A stretch of DNA of 64,000 nt, from NCBI GenBank assembly GCA_000507305.1, contig DF241043.1, forward strand, positions 1 to 64,000, given 5' to 3'. Position numbers and translations under genes: made by a program. Shown piece by piece: positions 37,176-48,871 of the stretch (positions are counted from its first letter, which is position 1; every line of letters begins with the position of its first letter). Origin of the DNA: Breviolum minutum Mf 1.05b.01 (Eukaryota; Sar; Dinophyceae; Suessiales; Symbiodiniaceae). Below the pieces are notes generated by a model. It had not been told where the DNA came from and did no database searches. It saw only the letters and a program-made list of their open reading frames with translations.

Positions 37176-37387
37176 CGTGCCAGTCTTCAAGCTGGCATTC
37201 ACGAACGCTTGAGGCGACAGCAAACGTGGTAGTCGTGCCGGGGACGGCGGTGAAGAGATTCGCGACTGTTCCAGAAAGAACTGCCGAAGGACGTCCTGAA
37301 GCATGCAAATGCAGGAACACTTTCAAAGCGTCGACTGTTTTCAAATGGAGGAATCCGTGGTACTTTCCACCACCAGTAAAACACAAA
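37176..37387 (-). CDS. Coding exon, function unknown
   Basis: The exon follows TTGTTCATCTCAG and is open through KYHGFLHLKTVDALKVFLHL and TAVPGTTTTFAVASSVRECQ to a GT donor (GGCACG/GTGCCT). GC content rises over it. No family recognised. Confidence 0.6.
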
Positions 37388-37580
37388 CTGAGATGAACAA
37401 AAAGCTGGTGTCAATTGTCAAAGGACCCGAAAACATTTTGTTTTTTTCCGAGTTGTTTTTTGGTGCATCACAGGCATAAGCAAAAACATGTGAGATTTGT
37501 TCAAATTGTGTAGAAAACCCTGTGTGACATGAAGCCAACAAAATTTGCCCTGAAAAAGAAAGTAAAGTGACATTATTTGC

Positions 37581-37639
37581 CTGCTTCCACCTGCTGTCAC
37601 CCTTGCCTTGAAGACACTGCTTCCCAGCAGGAGGAAGGT
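37581..37639 (-). CDS. Short coding exon, function unknown
   Basis: CACTTGATAG acceptor and a GC donor (AAGCAG/GCAAAT) bound a frame reading LPPAGKQCLQGKGDSRWKQ. It is upstream of the 37176-37387 exon on the same strand. Confidence 0.4.
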
Positions 37640-38037
37640 CTATCAAGTGAGAAGATGTATCTACTCATGCTGTATCTTTTCTGCGGTGTTGTAGCAGTCA
37701 CCCTGTTCACCGTTCCTTTCCATTTCCCAGTTTTTGTTGTTTCCCCCTCCCTCTACATTTCCATCACTATTTGCACAGGTATTCAAACAAATACAAAACA
37801 ATCACAAACAATCAAGTATCCAGGAAAGAGAAACAACTACAGTACCCCCAGGGCTGACCCATCCATCCTATGCGCATCCATGCATGCTTTTGATCCCAAC
37901 TCAGTTTTTTTCATATTTTTGCTTCATCAAGCGGGGCGTCAATCATCACATGAATACGCCAGGAGCCCTCAAACAACAGCGCTGACGTCTTTGGCATGTC
38001 CTTGGATTTCTGAAAAGTAACCAATGGTGAAGTTAGG

Positions 38038-38412
38038 GTGAAGAAATGGGGAATCACGTTGTTCCTACACTTTTCCGACCTGCTAACCAGCAACATCCAG
38101 AGACACGGGACGCCCAAAAAAAGTGAGTTGGATGTTCAGATTTCAGATATATTTTTCAGCATCCGCTTGGAACCAATCCTCTTGGATACATTTACATGCA
38201 GCAAGTGCACAACTTGGCATAAAACAAGGGGAAATCCGGCAAACGAATGGATGACTCCAACCAATACACGTACAGTACCAATGAAAATGTTCGAAGTCAG
38301 TTCTGAGATCACCGGGAGTAAACTTGGATCTGAATTGCCAAGTCTCATCCACCTCGCCTTAGGGACAGCTGTGCAAGGGCGAATGTGTTTCCTTCAAACC
38401 ATCTTCAGGTAA
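38038..38412 (+). other. Open region, strand unresolved
   Basis: A 124-codon plus-strand frame includes MFEVSSEITGSKLGSELPSL and meets a good GT donor (CTTCAG/GTAACA) near 38408. Two minus-strand frames are open over the same DNA. One of the three is probably coding; none is recognised. Confidence 0.3.
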
Positions 38413-38501
38413 CAAGCAAAATAACGCAGAACGCGCCAATTTGCACAATTCTCTCACACAAAATCATGTGTTCTATATAATTCTCATCACCCTTTGGGGT
38501 G

Positions 38502-40902
38502 TCAAGAAAGAAAGGTTATCCAATGCACCAAGTGACGTAAACCAACAGAGGTGGCTCCTACTCCATCACGATGCAACTCTCTTAGTTCTTCCAAGGTTTC
38601 CTTCGTAAAGATAGTGCTTTCTGATGCGCCCCCATCGGCCACACCGGCGTGGGATGCAGTTGAAGCGGAAGGAAGTTGGAAATGTGCATGGTTTTCCTCA
38701 GTGATGAGATGCATAAGTGATGAGGATTGCAAATGATTCAAATGATGCATTCGTAATAGATCTGACAAATATATAAATCAAAATTTACTCAAACTAGTCG
38801 TCAAAGTCCAAGTGGCATGGAGCATGCTACGAATCTCCTTGGTGGATGGCCACATCACAGCGATGGGTTTCGAAGCAGTAGGTGTGTGCACCTCACCACT
38901 TGGGCTGGTCCAAGGGCCACTGCCTTCACCAAAGACGGTGACAGAAAAACGCTCCTGAGAGAGATGCAATTTGGCAATGGCATGAGAGACACCCTTTGGA
39001 GACACAGAAACCTTCACAAGAAAATTCAAGTCCAATATGGGATCGTGCAGGACCCCTAAAGCTTGCGATGCAATGGGATTGGGATCAACACACATTCTTA
39101 CGCCTCCATATGCAAGACGTTGGCTTCAACGTCTTAGCTAGTCACGGCTAGCCTTTCTTGAAAAATCTTCATCACGCATGTCTTGCTCTTGCAACTGTTC
39201 GGCTGATCATTTTTCTTGAAACATTTTGAACCACTGTTGTCGTCATCATCATCATCATCACCATCATCATCATCTTCCTCTTCTTCTTCTCCTAACCTGT
39301 GCAACTTTTATTTTTCATCTAAGATTCTGATTCGATGTAGAAGGTGGATACAAGGCCTTGTCGCAGCAACACCCACAGGCTGCGATAGGCCTCGTCCCAT
39401 TCACGCACCTTCTCCTGGGCCTCAAACTCAGCATCTCCCGCCTGTCAACTCAGAAATTTCTCTCGTCGTTATCGTTTTGATCTGTTTGTTGTTTTTAGTC
39501 ATGGAACACTTCCAAGTGGTCCTAAATTTGATGGAATTCCTAGACTTCACTCAAAACCAATGTAAGTATATTTGTTTTACTAAGGTATCCATTTGCAATC
39601 ATTTGTATCTGCAAATTGTTTGTATCTACAGTAAACGTGTACCTGCGGCTTCATCGATTTATCCATGGCGCGCCTGAGCCAAGGCAATAGTCTCTGCCTG
39701 TGCGTGGAAGGCATAGTTCCCCGTATGGAAGGTGGGGATTTGGAATGCTTAGCTAAGTATAGCAAAAAAAACATGCATGACAAAAATACTGCAAGAACTG
39801 GGCAATACATGGCAATAGATGGCAATACATAATTTACATAACATGTCAGGGTCCAAGTTACATCAAGACATGGTGTTCATTCAGTTTTCATTCAGATTTC
39901 ACTCTATAAATGCCTGTGTGGATCAATGCTTGCGGACCAGTCCCCACATCTGTGCATGTAGCAACCAAACGATATGCTTCCATAGATGTTGTCGTGTTGA
40001 TTTGCCCTGGGTAAGCTGGCAATAGGTGAAGCACAAACTGATAAGGAGATGAGTCATCTTTTGGAAAAAACAGGATGATCATGTGTTCATATCTGATTAT
40101 ATACATATGCGATACTCACCTGCACTCTTACACTAAATAAATCGTAGCTGCATCCTGCCCTTGTAAGGGCCCTGCAAGGAAGCATGGCTTTTGGTAGATG
40201 TATGCATCTGTGTACATCTTTTTTTTCCAAGGCAAGACCGGCTGTGACCCACGGTAATCTTGGCACAAGTTGCCCGCCCCACTTCCATTGGCTATACCTG
40301 GCCTGCTTCCCTGTTTTAGGCTTCACAGGCCCTTCCATCTCATACCACGAGAGATATTTGGCCTTGGTGGCAGGCGATAGTTGCCACAATTGAAAACACA
40401 AAGGAAAACGACACCACCCAAAACATCAAGGCGTCCATTCATGTACATTCAAATTCGAACCTATTGGGAGAATAGAAACAAGAAACAAACGTATGCAGTT
40501 GTGGCTACAGTAGCGGCAAAATACCCAAATGTCAAATCGAAACATAAAATCCTGGGAATAGATCAAAATAATCAAATAAAAAGGCCTTGCTTAGTTGCCA
40601 TTGCTGCGGGAAACTCCTTCTACACGCTTTAACGTCGTGGCAAACATGAGTGTAGGAAATTGGGAACCTTTGAGTGAAGCTCATTGAATCATCCGCTATG
40701 CCCGCTCTCTTTTGTTCCAAATAACTTCCCCAGCTCCACAATCAATTGGTTTCATCCATTCTGGTAAAACAACCTAGATATTCACATATACCCTAAATCT
40801 TCTGCACTTCTCCCCGCATATCCCCATTGTCATTTGCTACTTACCTGATACCAAGGATCGACTTTTGCCAACCATGCCACCGCTCGTTGTGGCTCGGTCA
40901 TC
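38502..40902 (-). CDS. DONSON-like replication protein, partial gene model
   Basis: Exons: 40845-40902 (MTEPQRAVAWLAKVDPWY; CAG/GTAAGT donor), 40239-40362, 39334-39441, 38795-38954 and 38502-38761 (TGA). The third reads KVREWDEAYRSLWVLLRQG and STFYI; spliced through a GA-AG intron it continues ERFSVTVFGEGSG and, later, AVMWPSTKEIRSMLHATW. This order (W-x2-A-[FY]-RSL-x3-L, FY[VI], F-[ST]-V-x-[LV]-F, PST-x3-R-x2-L) is that of DONSON/humpty dumpty, a protein of replication initiation and fork stability. One internal exon between 40239 and 39441 is missing by phase, and the first two exons are assigned by continuity only. The 33-bp last intron is unusually short. Confidence 0.5.
39240..39290. repeat. 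TCA/TCT trinucleotide repeat
   Basis: An imperfect (CAT)n then (TTC)n tract. A plus-strand frame reads it as poly-Ser. It falls in an intron of the DONSON-like gene. Confidence 0.85.
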
Positions 40903-41974
40903 CTGAAAAACATATGAAGAACTTCCACCCGTTGCATCATGCGATGGAATGTTTGGGTGTTTTTTATGTTTAAATAACTTACGTGCATATCCCATCCCTA
41001 ACAGTGTATATATATAACGATTCATGTATACATACCTTTACATGTAGAAAAAAAAATATATATACATATATGTAACTGTCATGAGGGTCAACAAGGCCGC
41101 ACCGCACAGGTAGCATAAATTCTATGGACAAGATATACCTTGTATGGCTCAAACCTTTTGATCGTTGCGCCAAGCATCAAATGAGGTAAGCTCTGATGAC
41201 CTGTCAGTTGACGAGGTAAAAAAACACATGAGTGAATTAAATGACTTGGAAAGAATTCACTCAAAATCTACTTAGCCCAATTGGACCCTTCCACACATCA
41301 AACAACACTTGTGTATCTCCAAAATTCAGCTGACACTCTAAGGGCAATATGTTGACTTGTATGCTCCTCAGAGCTTGGTCACATCAAGTGGATTGTTCTC
41401 CACGTTTAATGACTTTCAGCTAATGATACATCATGATACATCCACTCCATTTGGGGGCACACATAAACAGTCCACATTCTTCAAAGTATGGAATCAGAGC
41501 TGTAAGAATTAAGGATAGGAATCAACATCCTACCATGTCTGCATCTGAAAGAAGACAAAATCCTTAAGTCCTCTTGAAATCCAAGCATCAAATTTCCATC
41601 ACTTGGGCATGGGCTTCTCCCTTCAGCTCTTCTCCCAAGCCACCTGATGGAAGAGTGATCGGTGGCATAATGGTGAAGGTCACAATGGGTGTTGGTGATG
41701 GAAGTGATCATGTTGGTGCTGACATTGAAATCCGTGGCCATGGTTGCTGTCCTGGTTCGTGCCCCCCCTACTGAACGGCCTGGTGGATATGGGACAATCT
41801 TAACAAGATCTGCCGAGGCATGGAAATGTTTTTGGCATCAAAACACAAAAGTCAACATGCCATGCCATATGCATTTGTATGTCTCAGATCCTTAGTATGC
41901 TCCAGAATGTTTATGCTGTTCCGGGAGTTTTCTAAATCTGTCTGATCTCAGGGTCAAAGCTCCCCTGCCTGTAC
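40903..41974. other. Weak coding signals only
   Basis: A plus-strand frame at 41574-41774 is open with MVKVTMGVGDGSDHVGAD, and the minus strand is also open. No splice support. TA-rich tract near 41000-41070. Confidence 0.3.
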
Positions 41975-42054
41975 CTGGTAAGCGCAAAGCCGCTGGAAGT
42001 CGTCGCAACCAGCTAAGAGAGGACCCTCCAGCTGCGCTGGTTGATAGGCGCATG
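41975..42054 (-). CDS. Coding exon, function unknown
   Basis: ATTCACCGCAG acceptor and GT donor (TTACCAG/GTACAG) bound a frame reading CAYQPAQLEGPLLAGCDDFQ. It also has a frame starting MRLSTSAAGG, judged less likely. Confidence 0.55.
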
Positions 42055-42286
42055 CTGCGGTGAATGGTCATATCCTGTCAAAAATGCGCCAAGAAAACAC
42101 GAGTCCCAAACCATGTTTCTTGTGCATGTGCTTGTAGCTTGCGCCTACGACACAAATAGATGGGTGTTGTTGGTTGTGTATGTATACAGTCAGCTTTTGG
42201 CTGTGTAAAACCTTAAATGCAAATGGAAGGTATATCTGTATATCTTCAATTCCAGCAACCTGGTGTGTCAGAGGCAACATTGATAA

Positions 42287-42447
42287 TCAGGTTGTGGAAA
42301 CTTGCCCTGTATCCTTCCGCCCCACGAACACCTCAGTGATTTGCTCTGGAGTATGCAGCTGTGGAAGATGAATCTGGCGAGAAATGCGCATCTTCTGCAG
42401 AGCTTCCTGCGTTTGCGAAATGGCTGTAGATGGACTTTTGTCCACAG
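42287..42447 (-). CDS. Coding exon, function unknown
   Basis: After CAATACTGTAG the frame reads VDKSPSTAISQTQEALQKMR, then a segment with PQLHTPEQITEVFVGRKD, and ends in TGA at 42287. A donor at GGGCAA/GTTTCC is an alternative end. Strongly coding in composition; no family recognised. Confidence 0.6.
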
Positions 42448-43551
42448 CTACAGTATTGCAGGAAAAAAAAGAGAAACAACAGGGACACAAAAACATTCCA
42501 AGCAGCTCTTCAACCTATTTACTTTCAATACATCACACATTTTACCAAACTTTTCCACTTTTCAGGTACTCAATATGTTCGCAACGCACAAAACGCACAA
42601 ATTTGTCATGATTTTTTTCCGTTCCCAACTCGTGGAGGTGAGGGGTGAACAAAATCACCATCCCACCAGCTCCTGTGCCTTTAACCTTGGAAATGACAGT
42701 GAAACATTGGGATAGCTAAGTCCAAAAAATACTAGATGGATACTTACCCATTTCCTTTCAAAATGCTGCATCCAGTAGATGGATAATTACTTAAACAATA
42801 TACATTTCCTGTAGTAAAATCAAATGGGAAACAGGAAATTGCAAACATAAATGTATATATAAATATGAATATATATATACAGTATACATATATATATATA
42901 TATATGTGTGTAAAGCTTATCATTGTAAACAGGTGAAAGCCGCAAGAAGCTGTGTGTTTGGACGCGTTCATCGAAAGAACAAAGGACATGTACAACACAT
43001 GTTTGACATTCCATAGTAAATCGGTTGGCTCCCTGTGCAGGAAGTTTTCTGAACAAACCAGAATCTAAATTTTAAAACTCTGCCCTCAGGCTAAGTTTTC
43101 TGGGCACTCCTTCCCAAGGGACCGGCAAAGGAAAGGTTAACATCCCCACCCATAGATTTGTTTGCATAGCTCTAATCATGTGTGAAGCTCCAGGACCGTG
43201 CACATCCACAACAACATCCATCAACAACATTTGCTGCATATCATTAACGATGCGTAAAATCCATGGCATCAATTAAACTGTCTTCTCTTGGCAACAATGA
43301 AAGTTGTTCATTTTTGTGGCCGACACATTGTCCGCAGTTTGGACCCACTGTAGAGTTTATTGCCAAACCATCTCAAAAACTTTTGGCAATTACCCTCCGA
43401 AATGGGTCTTGCCCACCCATGCACATGCCCACATGCCCTATGCAAATACTTGATACATACATGGCATACCAAACATCACTTAATCATCCCCACATTCCCT
43501 ACAACTTGAAGGACATTCTGGACACTGCCTCAAGCATACCCGATATCCACA

Positions 43552-43707
43552 TCAAGGCCATGTTAAAGCAAAGAGCTTGTCATGTTGAAGCTTGTCATCA
43601 AAGAGCTTGTCGTGCTTAAGCTTGTCAAGCTGAAGCTTGTCAGACTCGTTGGGAAGAACCAAGTCCTTAACCATGTTCAGCCATCGGTTAATGGCAAAAC
43701 ACACCAT
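43552..43707 (-). CDS. Small 51-residue ORF with pentapeptide repeat
   Basis: A complete frame from ATG at 43707 to TGA at 43552. It starts MVCFAINRWLNMVKDLVLPN and then contains five copies of a pentapeptide DKLxx encoded by a 15-bp DNA repeat (GACAAGCTN core) in exact register at 43574-43641. The motif is hydrophilic and alternates Asp-Lys-Leu. No splice sites are needed. It may be a small gene or an exon. The unit matches no repeat family I recognise. Confidence 0.5.
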   Translation of the reverse strand: MVCFAINRWLNMVKDLVLPNESDKLQLDKLKHDKLFDDKLQHDKLFALTWP

Positions 43708-43816
43708 GAAAACTAAAAAACATCTTGAACCTCTTAACTGTCACAAAGGGGTCAACAAGCACTAAAATGGTTCGCCTCATGCCTCATCAATCCCTATCAT
43801 TTCTATAATTAATCCC

Positions 43817-44038
43817 TTAAAAGCCTGAAACATAACTGGCTTCGTTGCTTGATTCATGTTGACTGACCATTTGCAATTCAGCATCTTGTGCATCTGCATC
43901 GCTTCTTAATGGCGGGCTGGAAAACATCGCCAGCGATGCTGGCTCCAACGCGGATCCATCGGGTTGCGTTGGATCTAAATCCGTCACCGTTGGTGGTGCT
44001 GGATCTGACTTGGCGCTCCTTGATGCAGTCTTCGAAGG
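43817..44038 (-). CDS. Coding exon, Ser/Pro/Asp-rich, terminal
   Basis: After TGTCTAAATCCAG a frame of 74 codons is open to TAA at 43817. It includes SKSDPAPPTVTDLDPTQPDG and DADAQDAELQMVSQHESSNE, a disordered acidic composition. It probably ends the gene that starts at 44623, although the phase of that exon does not join it directly. Other frames over the same DNA are shadows. Confidence 0.55.
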   Translation of the reverse strand, partial: PSKTASRSAKSDPAPPTVTDLDPTQPDGSALEPASLAMFSSPPLRSDADAQDAELQMVSQHESSNEASYVSGF

Positions 44039-44547
44039 CTGGATTTAGACAGAATGCAGCATGCCCATAGGAACACATGATGATACATGACATAGGGCTA
44101 CGTCATGCTACATACAGGATTTTTTGGCGTGAACAATCCAGGAAAAACTTAGGTCTCCTGCAAAGAGTTAACTTTTGGTGGGTTACTTGTAAGTCTAATT
44201 CTAAACCTATGTAAATCCAAAAAGACTACCTTGGACTTGCTATGATGATGTAGTCAAACTTCCCCACTGCTCTTTCGGCACAATCAGGCACCAAAAGCAG
44301 GCAATCTCTTTGAATTGAAGCCCACAGTCAAATGCCTTTCAGTCGGAAACTTGATAAACCACCCCAATCTCATTGTGCAAAGTACCCTTAAACAAACTCA
44401 TGGCACACACAATGCAAACACTCCGTAATGAATTCTATGTTTACATAATAATATATTCTGTATATGTAGTGTATGCCAAGGTAGGGCATCATAGGCGTTT
44501 TTCTAGCAAGAGACATATACAATTTCTCACCTGTGAACGAGTCTAGC

Positions 44548-44631
44548 CAAGGTGCTGAATCCGAGCCCGCAAGGAGGTGGCCGTTTTGCGCACTTTCGCC
44601 GCCGGTGCCAGAAATGCGTCCATGGCAAATA
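44548..44631 (-). CDS. First exon with possible trans-splice acceptor
   Basis: The sequence CCTATCTTGCAG is followed by eight bases and then ATG at 44623. The frame reads MDAFLAPAAKVRKTATSLRA and ends at a GC donor (CACCTTG/GCTAGA) or a stop two codons on. The upstream gene on the same strand ends at 44692, only 60 bp away. Dinoflagellate mRNAs receive a spliced leader at such AG sites, which would fit; the site itself is the only evidence. Function unknown. Confidence 0.5.
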
Positions 44632-44691
44632 CTGCAAGATAGGGCTGGTAATCCTGAGTTTTTATGCGACTCCTGAACCTATAACCTGCTC

Positions 44692-45204
44692 CTATTTTTG
44701 ATGATGCTCCTCCTGCCTCAGTGGTGATGATGATGAGGATGTTGGTGATGATGGTGCATTTGTTGTTGTTGTTGTTGTTGTTGTTGCTAATGTTGTCGTT
44801 TCCACCGCTAGATTATAAACATGTGCAAATGGGGTAGGTATGGCTTGCGGATGTGGCACTTCTTCTCCCGTTTCCGGTGCCATTTCTGGTCCCACGACTT
44901 CAGCGATGTCAGCTTGGGCCCAAGCAACACGAGCATTTGGTGTTGCTGAAGCCTCCCCTTAGCTGCTTAGCTTAGGAACACCAAACACAACAGGGTGCAT
45001 CAAGAAGTACGTTGTTTGCAAAAAAACAATACCTTGAAAACACATGAAAACGCAGCAATATACAGCAACCGTATCATATAATAAGTAAGCAGTTATTGAG
45101 TCCCAGAAAGATTCCATCGTGATTGTCCCCTTACGTCTGACGTCCAAAACGCACCTCGTTCGTCGCAAGGGGAAGTGGGGATGCCACTCGTCACTGGGCG
45201 TCAA
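44692..45204 (-). CDS. Two-exon gene end with poly-Thr tract
   Basis: Exon 45135-45204 follows CTATCCATTTAG, reads LTPSDEWHPHFPLRRTRCVL and ends at an ideal donor (GTCAGAC/GTAAGG). It joins in phase to 44692-44957, which reads ARVAWAQADIAEVVGPEMAP. That is followed by a poly-threonine run coded by a (CAA)n microsatellite, a poly-serine run and TGA. Likely a disordered C-terminus. No family recognised. Confidence 0.6.
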
Positions 45205-45777
45205 CTAAATGGATAGAGTGAGATGCAAGGAAGTATGCAAAGAGACAAATGACTTTATGCAATATGTATATATATATATATATCTATATATACGTACTGT
45301 AAGTACATTTATGCATGTGACATACATGTAAAATGTAAATATATATTATAAATATTTTAGAAATATATATATATATATCAACCTGCTTACAAATGCCGGA
45401 ATGTTTACAGGGATACCTAAATATCCATTACATACACATTTTGGTGAAAAAAATCATGGCTTGATAAGGTAGAACTAGGAAGAACCATGTCCAATGTCCA
45501 ATTGCCATCTTCCCATAGAAGCCAATGAGCCCCGAATGAATCTTCCCACTAGTTTCAAAACAACTTCCCATAGTGACCATAGTGCTTCAATAATCTTCTC
45601 AATGTTATATATATAATATCTAAATAGATCTTCAATCATCAATCAAATCGAAGTTTCTTTGTTTTTCACCAGAGGTTTCAGCAACAAACAACGGAGTTTT
45701 TCGGCCAGGCACCTGCACCGTTTGTTGCCCTGCCATTGACCTGTCCTGGCGGTTGGAAGTCCAAACATAGCTAGTTT

Positions 45778-46047
45778 CTAATTACATTCATGGCAAAAAA
45801 AAGGAACACGGTTCATGTGCGTCTTTCTAATCAGGTCACATTCCGACAATAGGCTGCGAATGGCAGTCAAAGCATGTTTTATTTTGTAGTTTTTGTTGTG
45901 GCAAAAAGAGTTTGTTCCCGGACAGACTGCGATACGATCTGCTAACAAACCGACTGCCACTCCAAATTTCAAGAACGTGTAACATAAACAGCATGGGCTT
46001 TTGTTGGCCAAAGGCAAGAAGCTGGGAAAGTTGGGAATAACAATCAT
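45778..46047 (-). CDS. Possible coding exon
   Basis: An 89-codon frame containing KFGVAVGLLADRIAVCPGTN and KHALTAIRSLLSECDLIRKT. A second frame is also open and no clear splice sites were chosen. Confidence 0.3.
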   Translation of the reverse strand: MIVIPNFPSFLPLANKSPCCLCYTFLKFGVAVGLLADRIAVCPGTNSFCHNKNYKIKHALTAIRSLLSECDLIRKTHMNRVPFFCHECN

Positions 46048-47681
46048 GACATTCAGACTTGTTGCTTGGTTATATCATAGGTATCCCTGCTGTAGTAAGA
46101 GTGGAAAGTACCAGGTGCACATGATTAAACACACAATCTCCCAATGTCACAGAAACAGAAAAACATGATAACAACTTAACAACATTGCAAATACTTGAAT
46201 AATTCACCATCTTTTTCTGACATGTATTGGAATGTCATCAGGTTATCTTGGGGTCTAAATATCCCGAAAGTATTGCTACACATACGATCATGTTGAACCA
46301 TCCCATGGCCACACCCAGTGGCAATATCAATGCCACCTGGTACCAGAACAATGCGTTGAGAAAAACCATAACCACCTGGGCCGACAGGAAGGTTCGGTTA
46401 GGTTCTAGTGGAATTTGGGGGCAATATGGCAATTGTATGGTAAAGGGTGGGTAGTTCCCAAATCACCAACTTGCAAACCATGGTTTTCCACACAGTCCTG
46501 CGCCGGTTGGTTTGGTTCAGATTGGTGGTTGACCATGCTCAGCATAGACAAAGCTAGACTGTCCTGTAATATATAGAGGTTTTCTATAGTAGTAAGTGAC
46601 TAACTATGACCACCAATCAACCATTCGGTGACACTTGTTATTATATAATGTTTGATGGTAAGGATGGGACTTAGAGTAAACATCATGCGATAGGATGCAG
46701 TAGGAAAAACTGAGACCATGAAATGAATGCCGGTTCCAAAGCACACCCACTCACTTGCTGATTGCGTTTCGTGATTTCCTACCTGTCATCTGACAACACA
46801 TGTTCCCATGTGCAAACTAATGAGTCAAATATCTGAATCCAGCAAGCGAGTAGGGTTACCTAAGAACCTGAAACATAGCCTTAAAGAAACCCAGGAGTTA
46901 CAATCAAGTCCTGCACACACATTTCTGTGACTCTTTCCTAACAATGACATCCCTGGATATCCCCCTAATATATGTATAATATTAACATTGGAGGAAACAC
47001 AAGCTGATCAGGTAAAAACAAAGAGCTTACTCAGTTTTGTTCTTCCCCTCCCCAACGCTCCCAAGGCAAACGTTGCTGAGCCCCCGTGCCAGGGAAACAT
47101 ATGCACAGCGTTGCACCACAATTGTAGCATGGCAAGTCTGTGTCCGACAACTTAGCATCCAACCAACCGCCAAAGCAGTGTGAAGTACAAGGTGTTGAAT
47201 AGAGTGTTGGATTCAGGTGTATCAGTTGAAGAATTTTAGTTGAACAGCTATTGATATTTATTCAATTAAACAGTGATGAGCCTAGGGTTCTTCACTGCAC
47301 GCCACGAAGAACATCAATGAAAAACCTACTGTAAATCCAACTCAAACCAAACCACCAATAGGGATGTTGCCTTGGAGACCACGAATTGTGGTTGAACTGC
47401 ATGCAACTCATGCCAGCCAGGACTCCATCTGCATAATTTAGACTCCTACATCTCTGAAACAACATGAATTTCAACATCTTGTGCCAATGGCTGGATTTCT
47501 GACTATCTTCACTATCTTGACTATGGGGCTTCCAGGAGCATCGACATCCAGGTGCTACCACATGCTTGCGACTGTGGATGAAACAATATTTCACCAACCT
47601 CTAGCTCTACGGAAGAAGGGACCATGCAATACACAAATTTGGACACCTGCCTCCCACCTGAACTTTCCAGCAACACAATCT
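46048..47681. other. Weak coding signals only
   Basis: A hydrophobic minus-strand frame at 46238-46432 (VVMVFLNALFWYQVALILPL) and its antisense are both open. At 46519-46620, GATTGGTGGT and its complement suggest a small inverted-repeat element. At about 47530-47570 the minus strand reads SRKHVVAPGCRCSWKP, possibly a decayed zinc-finger entry. Confidence 0.3.
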
Positions 47682-47889
47682 TCACTGTAATCTTGTCTTA
47701 TAGCTAATTGGAAATTTATCGCTATCTATCTCTATCTCTACGTGTAATTCATCGCGCTTCCTCCGAAAAACAGCCAGGTGGTCGTGGAATTCAGCTAAGC
47801 CCGCGACTCCCATTTGCATCGGCGAGTCATTTTCGGACCGCTTCGGTGGTCTTAGATTCGCCATCGAGCTCCGGGGCGGAAAGGGTGGC
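47682..47889 (-). CDS. Coding exon, function unknown
   Basis: After CATCCCGAAG the frame includes MANLRPPKRSENDSPMQM and GLAEFHDHLAVFRRKRDELH; the ATG at 47864 could be a start. A GT donor (GAATTACAC/GTAGAG) near 47745 is a likely end, otherwise it runs to a stop at 47682. GC content is raised. No family recognised. Confidence 0.5.
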
Positions 47890-48502
47890 CTTCGGGATGT
47901 GGAAATGCCGGGACATCAAAGGGACAACGGCTAGATCCCCACACGAAAAAGCAACAATGAGGAATCATTTGTAGTGTATTACTATAGGTGATGGATATGA
48001 TTGTGTATATATGTATTTATATATTTATATTCATCTATTCACTAGACTATGGATGATTCTAGTTTTGAGGTTTCATGATGCCTGCATATATAATTAGATA
48101 TATGGCCCTATATACCATCCATAAAACGAACATAGTATATCATAGTATGTATGTGAAACAAAAGGTCGCTTAAAGATTCCTTTCCTTTTGGGATGGAATA
48201 TTGCATGTTGTTGGATGTTGCAAGGTGCTATCTTAGTTGAAAGAACTTTGTTTGACCATTTGCAATTAAAATAAAGTGACCAATCGGCCTTCTGCCTTAT
48301 CAAACCCACAAGAAGCAACATATTGAAATTACATGAAATTACCAGAAACATCTTTGGGTTGCATTATAAGGTAGTCCAAAAAACAGGCCCAGCATCAAAA
48401 GAAAGTCCGGTGAATTTTTATATCATATAATTGTTTCATGCGCTAGATTTAAATCATTTCAAAACAAAAAACACAACTAATCACCACCGCAACCCAAACA
48501 AC

Positions 48503-48871
48503 CTGTGACACTCTCCACTTCCCCTGGACCCTGCTAGCCTCCTTGCTACAGCTGAGACTGGAGGCGCAGTGCCCAAAACCATCGTTGAAGGTGGCGGTGT
48601 CGGCTGGCGGTCGGAAGTCAGCTTAATGTCAGCTTAATAGAACATATTCATGTGACCACCTGGGATTTCTTATCTTGGGATCCTGAGGCAGTCGGAGTTG
48701 CGATCTGAAATGTTAAGCATCTCAAATACCAATCTGCAAAAAAAAACTGCAAGGCCTCACCGAAACAAAATTGCTGCTGTCAAAAGAAACCCATCACAGG
48801 CTGCTTCACCTCTTGGATGCGATCGGCCAATTGGATCGCCATTCCCCCTGGCGATCAGGAGGCACCAGCAA
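48503..48871 (-). CDS. Exon cluster, Pro/Ser-rich product
   Basis: Three exons with good sites: 48810-48871 (LLVPPDRQGEWRSNWPIASK), 48660-48704 (IATPTASGSQDKKSQ) and 48503-48621 (LTSDRQPTPPPSTMVLGTAP and on). The last two join in phase; the first joins them only if another exon or donor intervenes. Acceptors are TTAACCTTCAG, TTAACATTTCAG and GACATTAAG; donors are GT. Probably one gene with disordered linkers. Confidence 0.5.

Noticed and set aside
46464..46490. Plus-strand TCKPWF resembling the zinc-finger entry
   Set aside because: The cysteine pair and the preceding GSxxH block are missing and no matching exon follows; likely chance.
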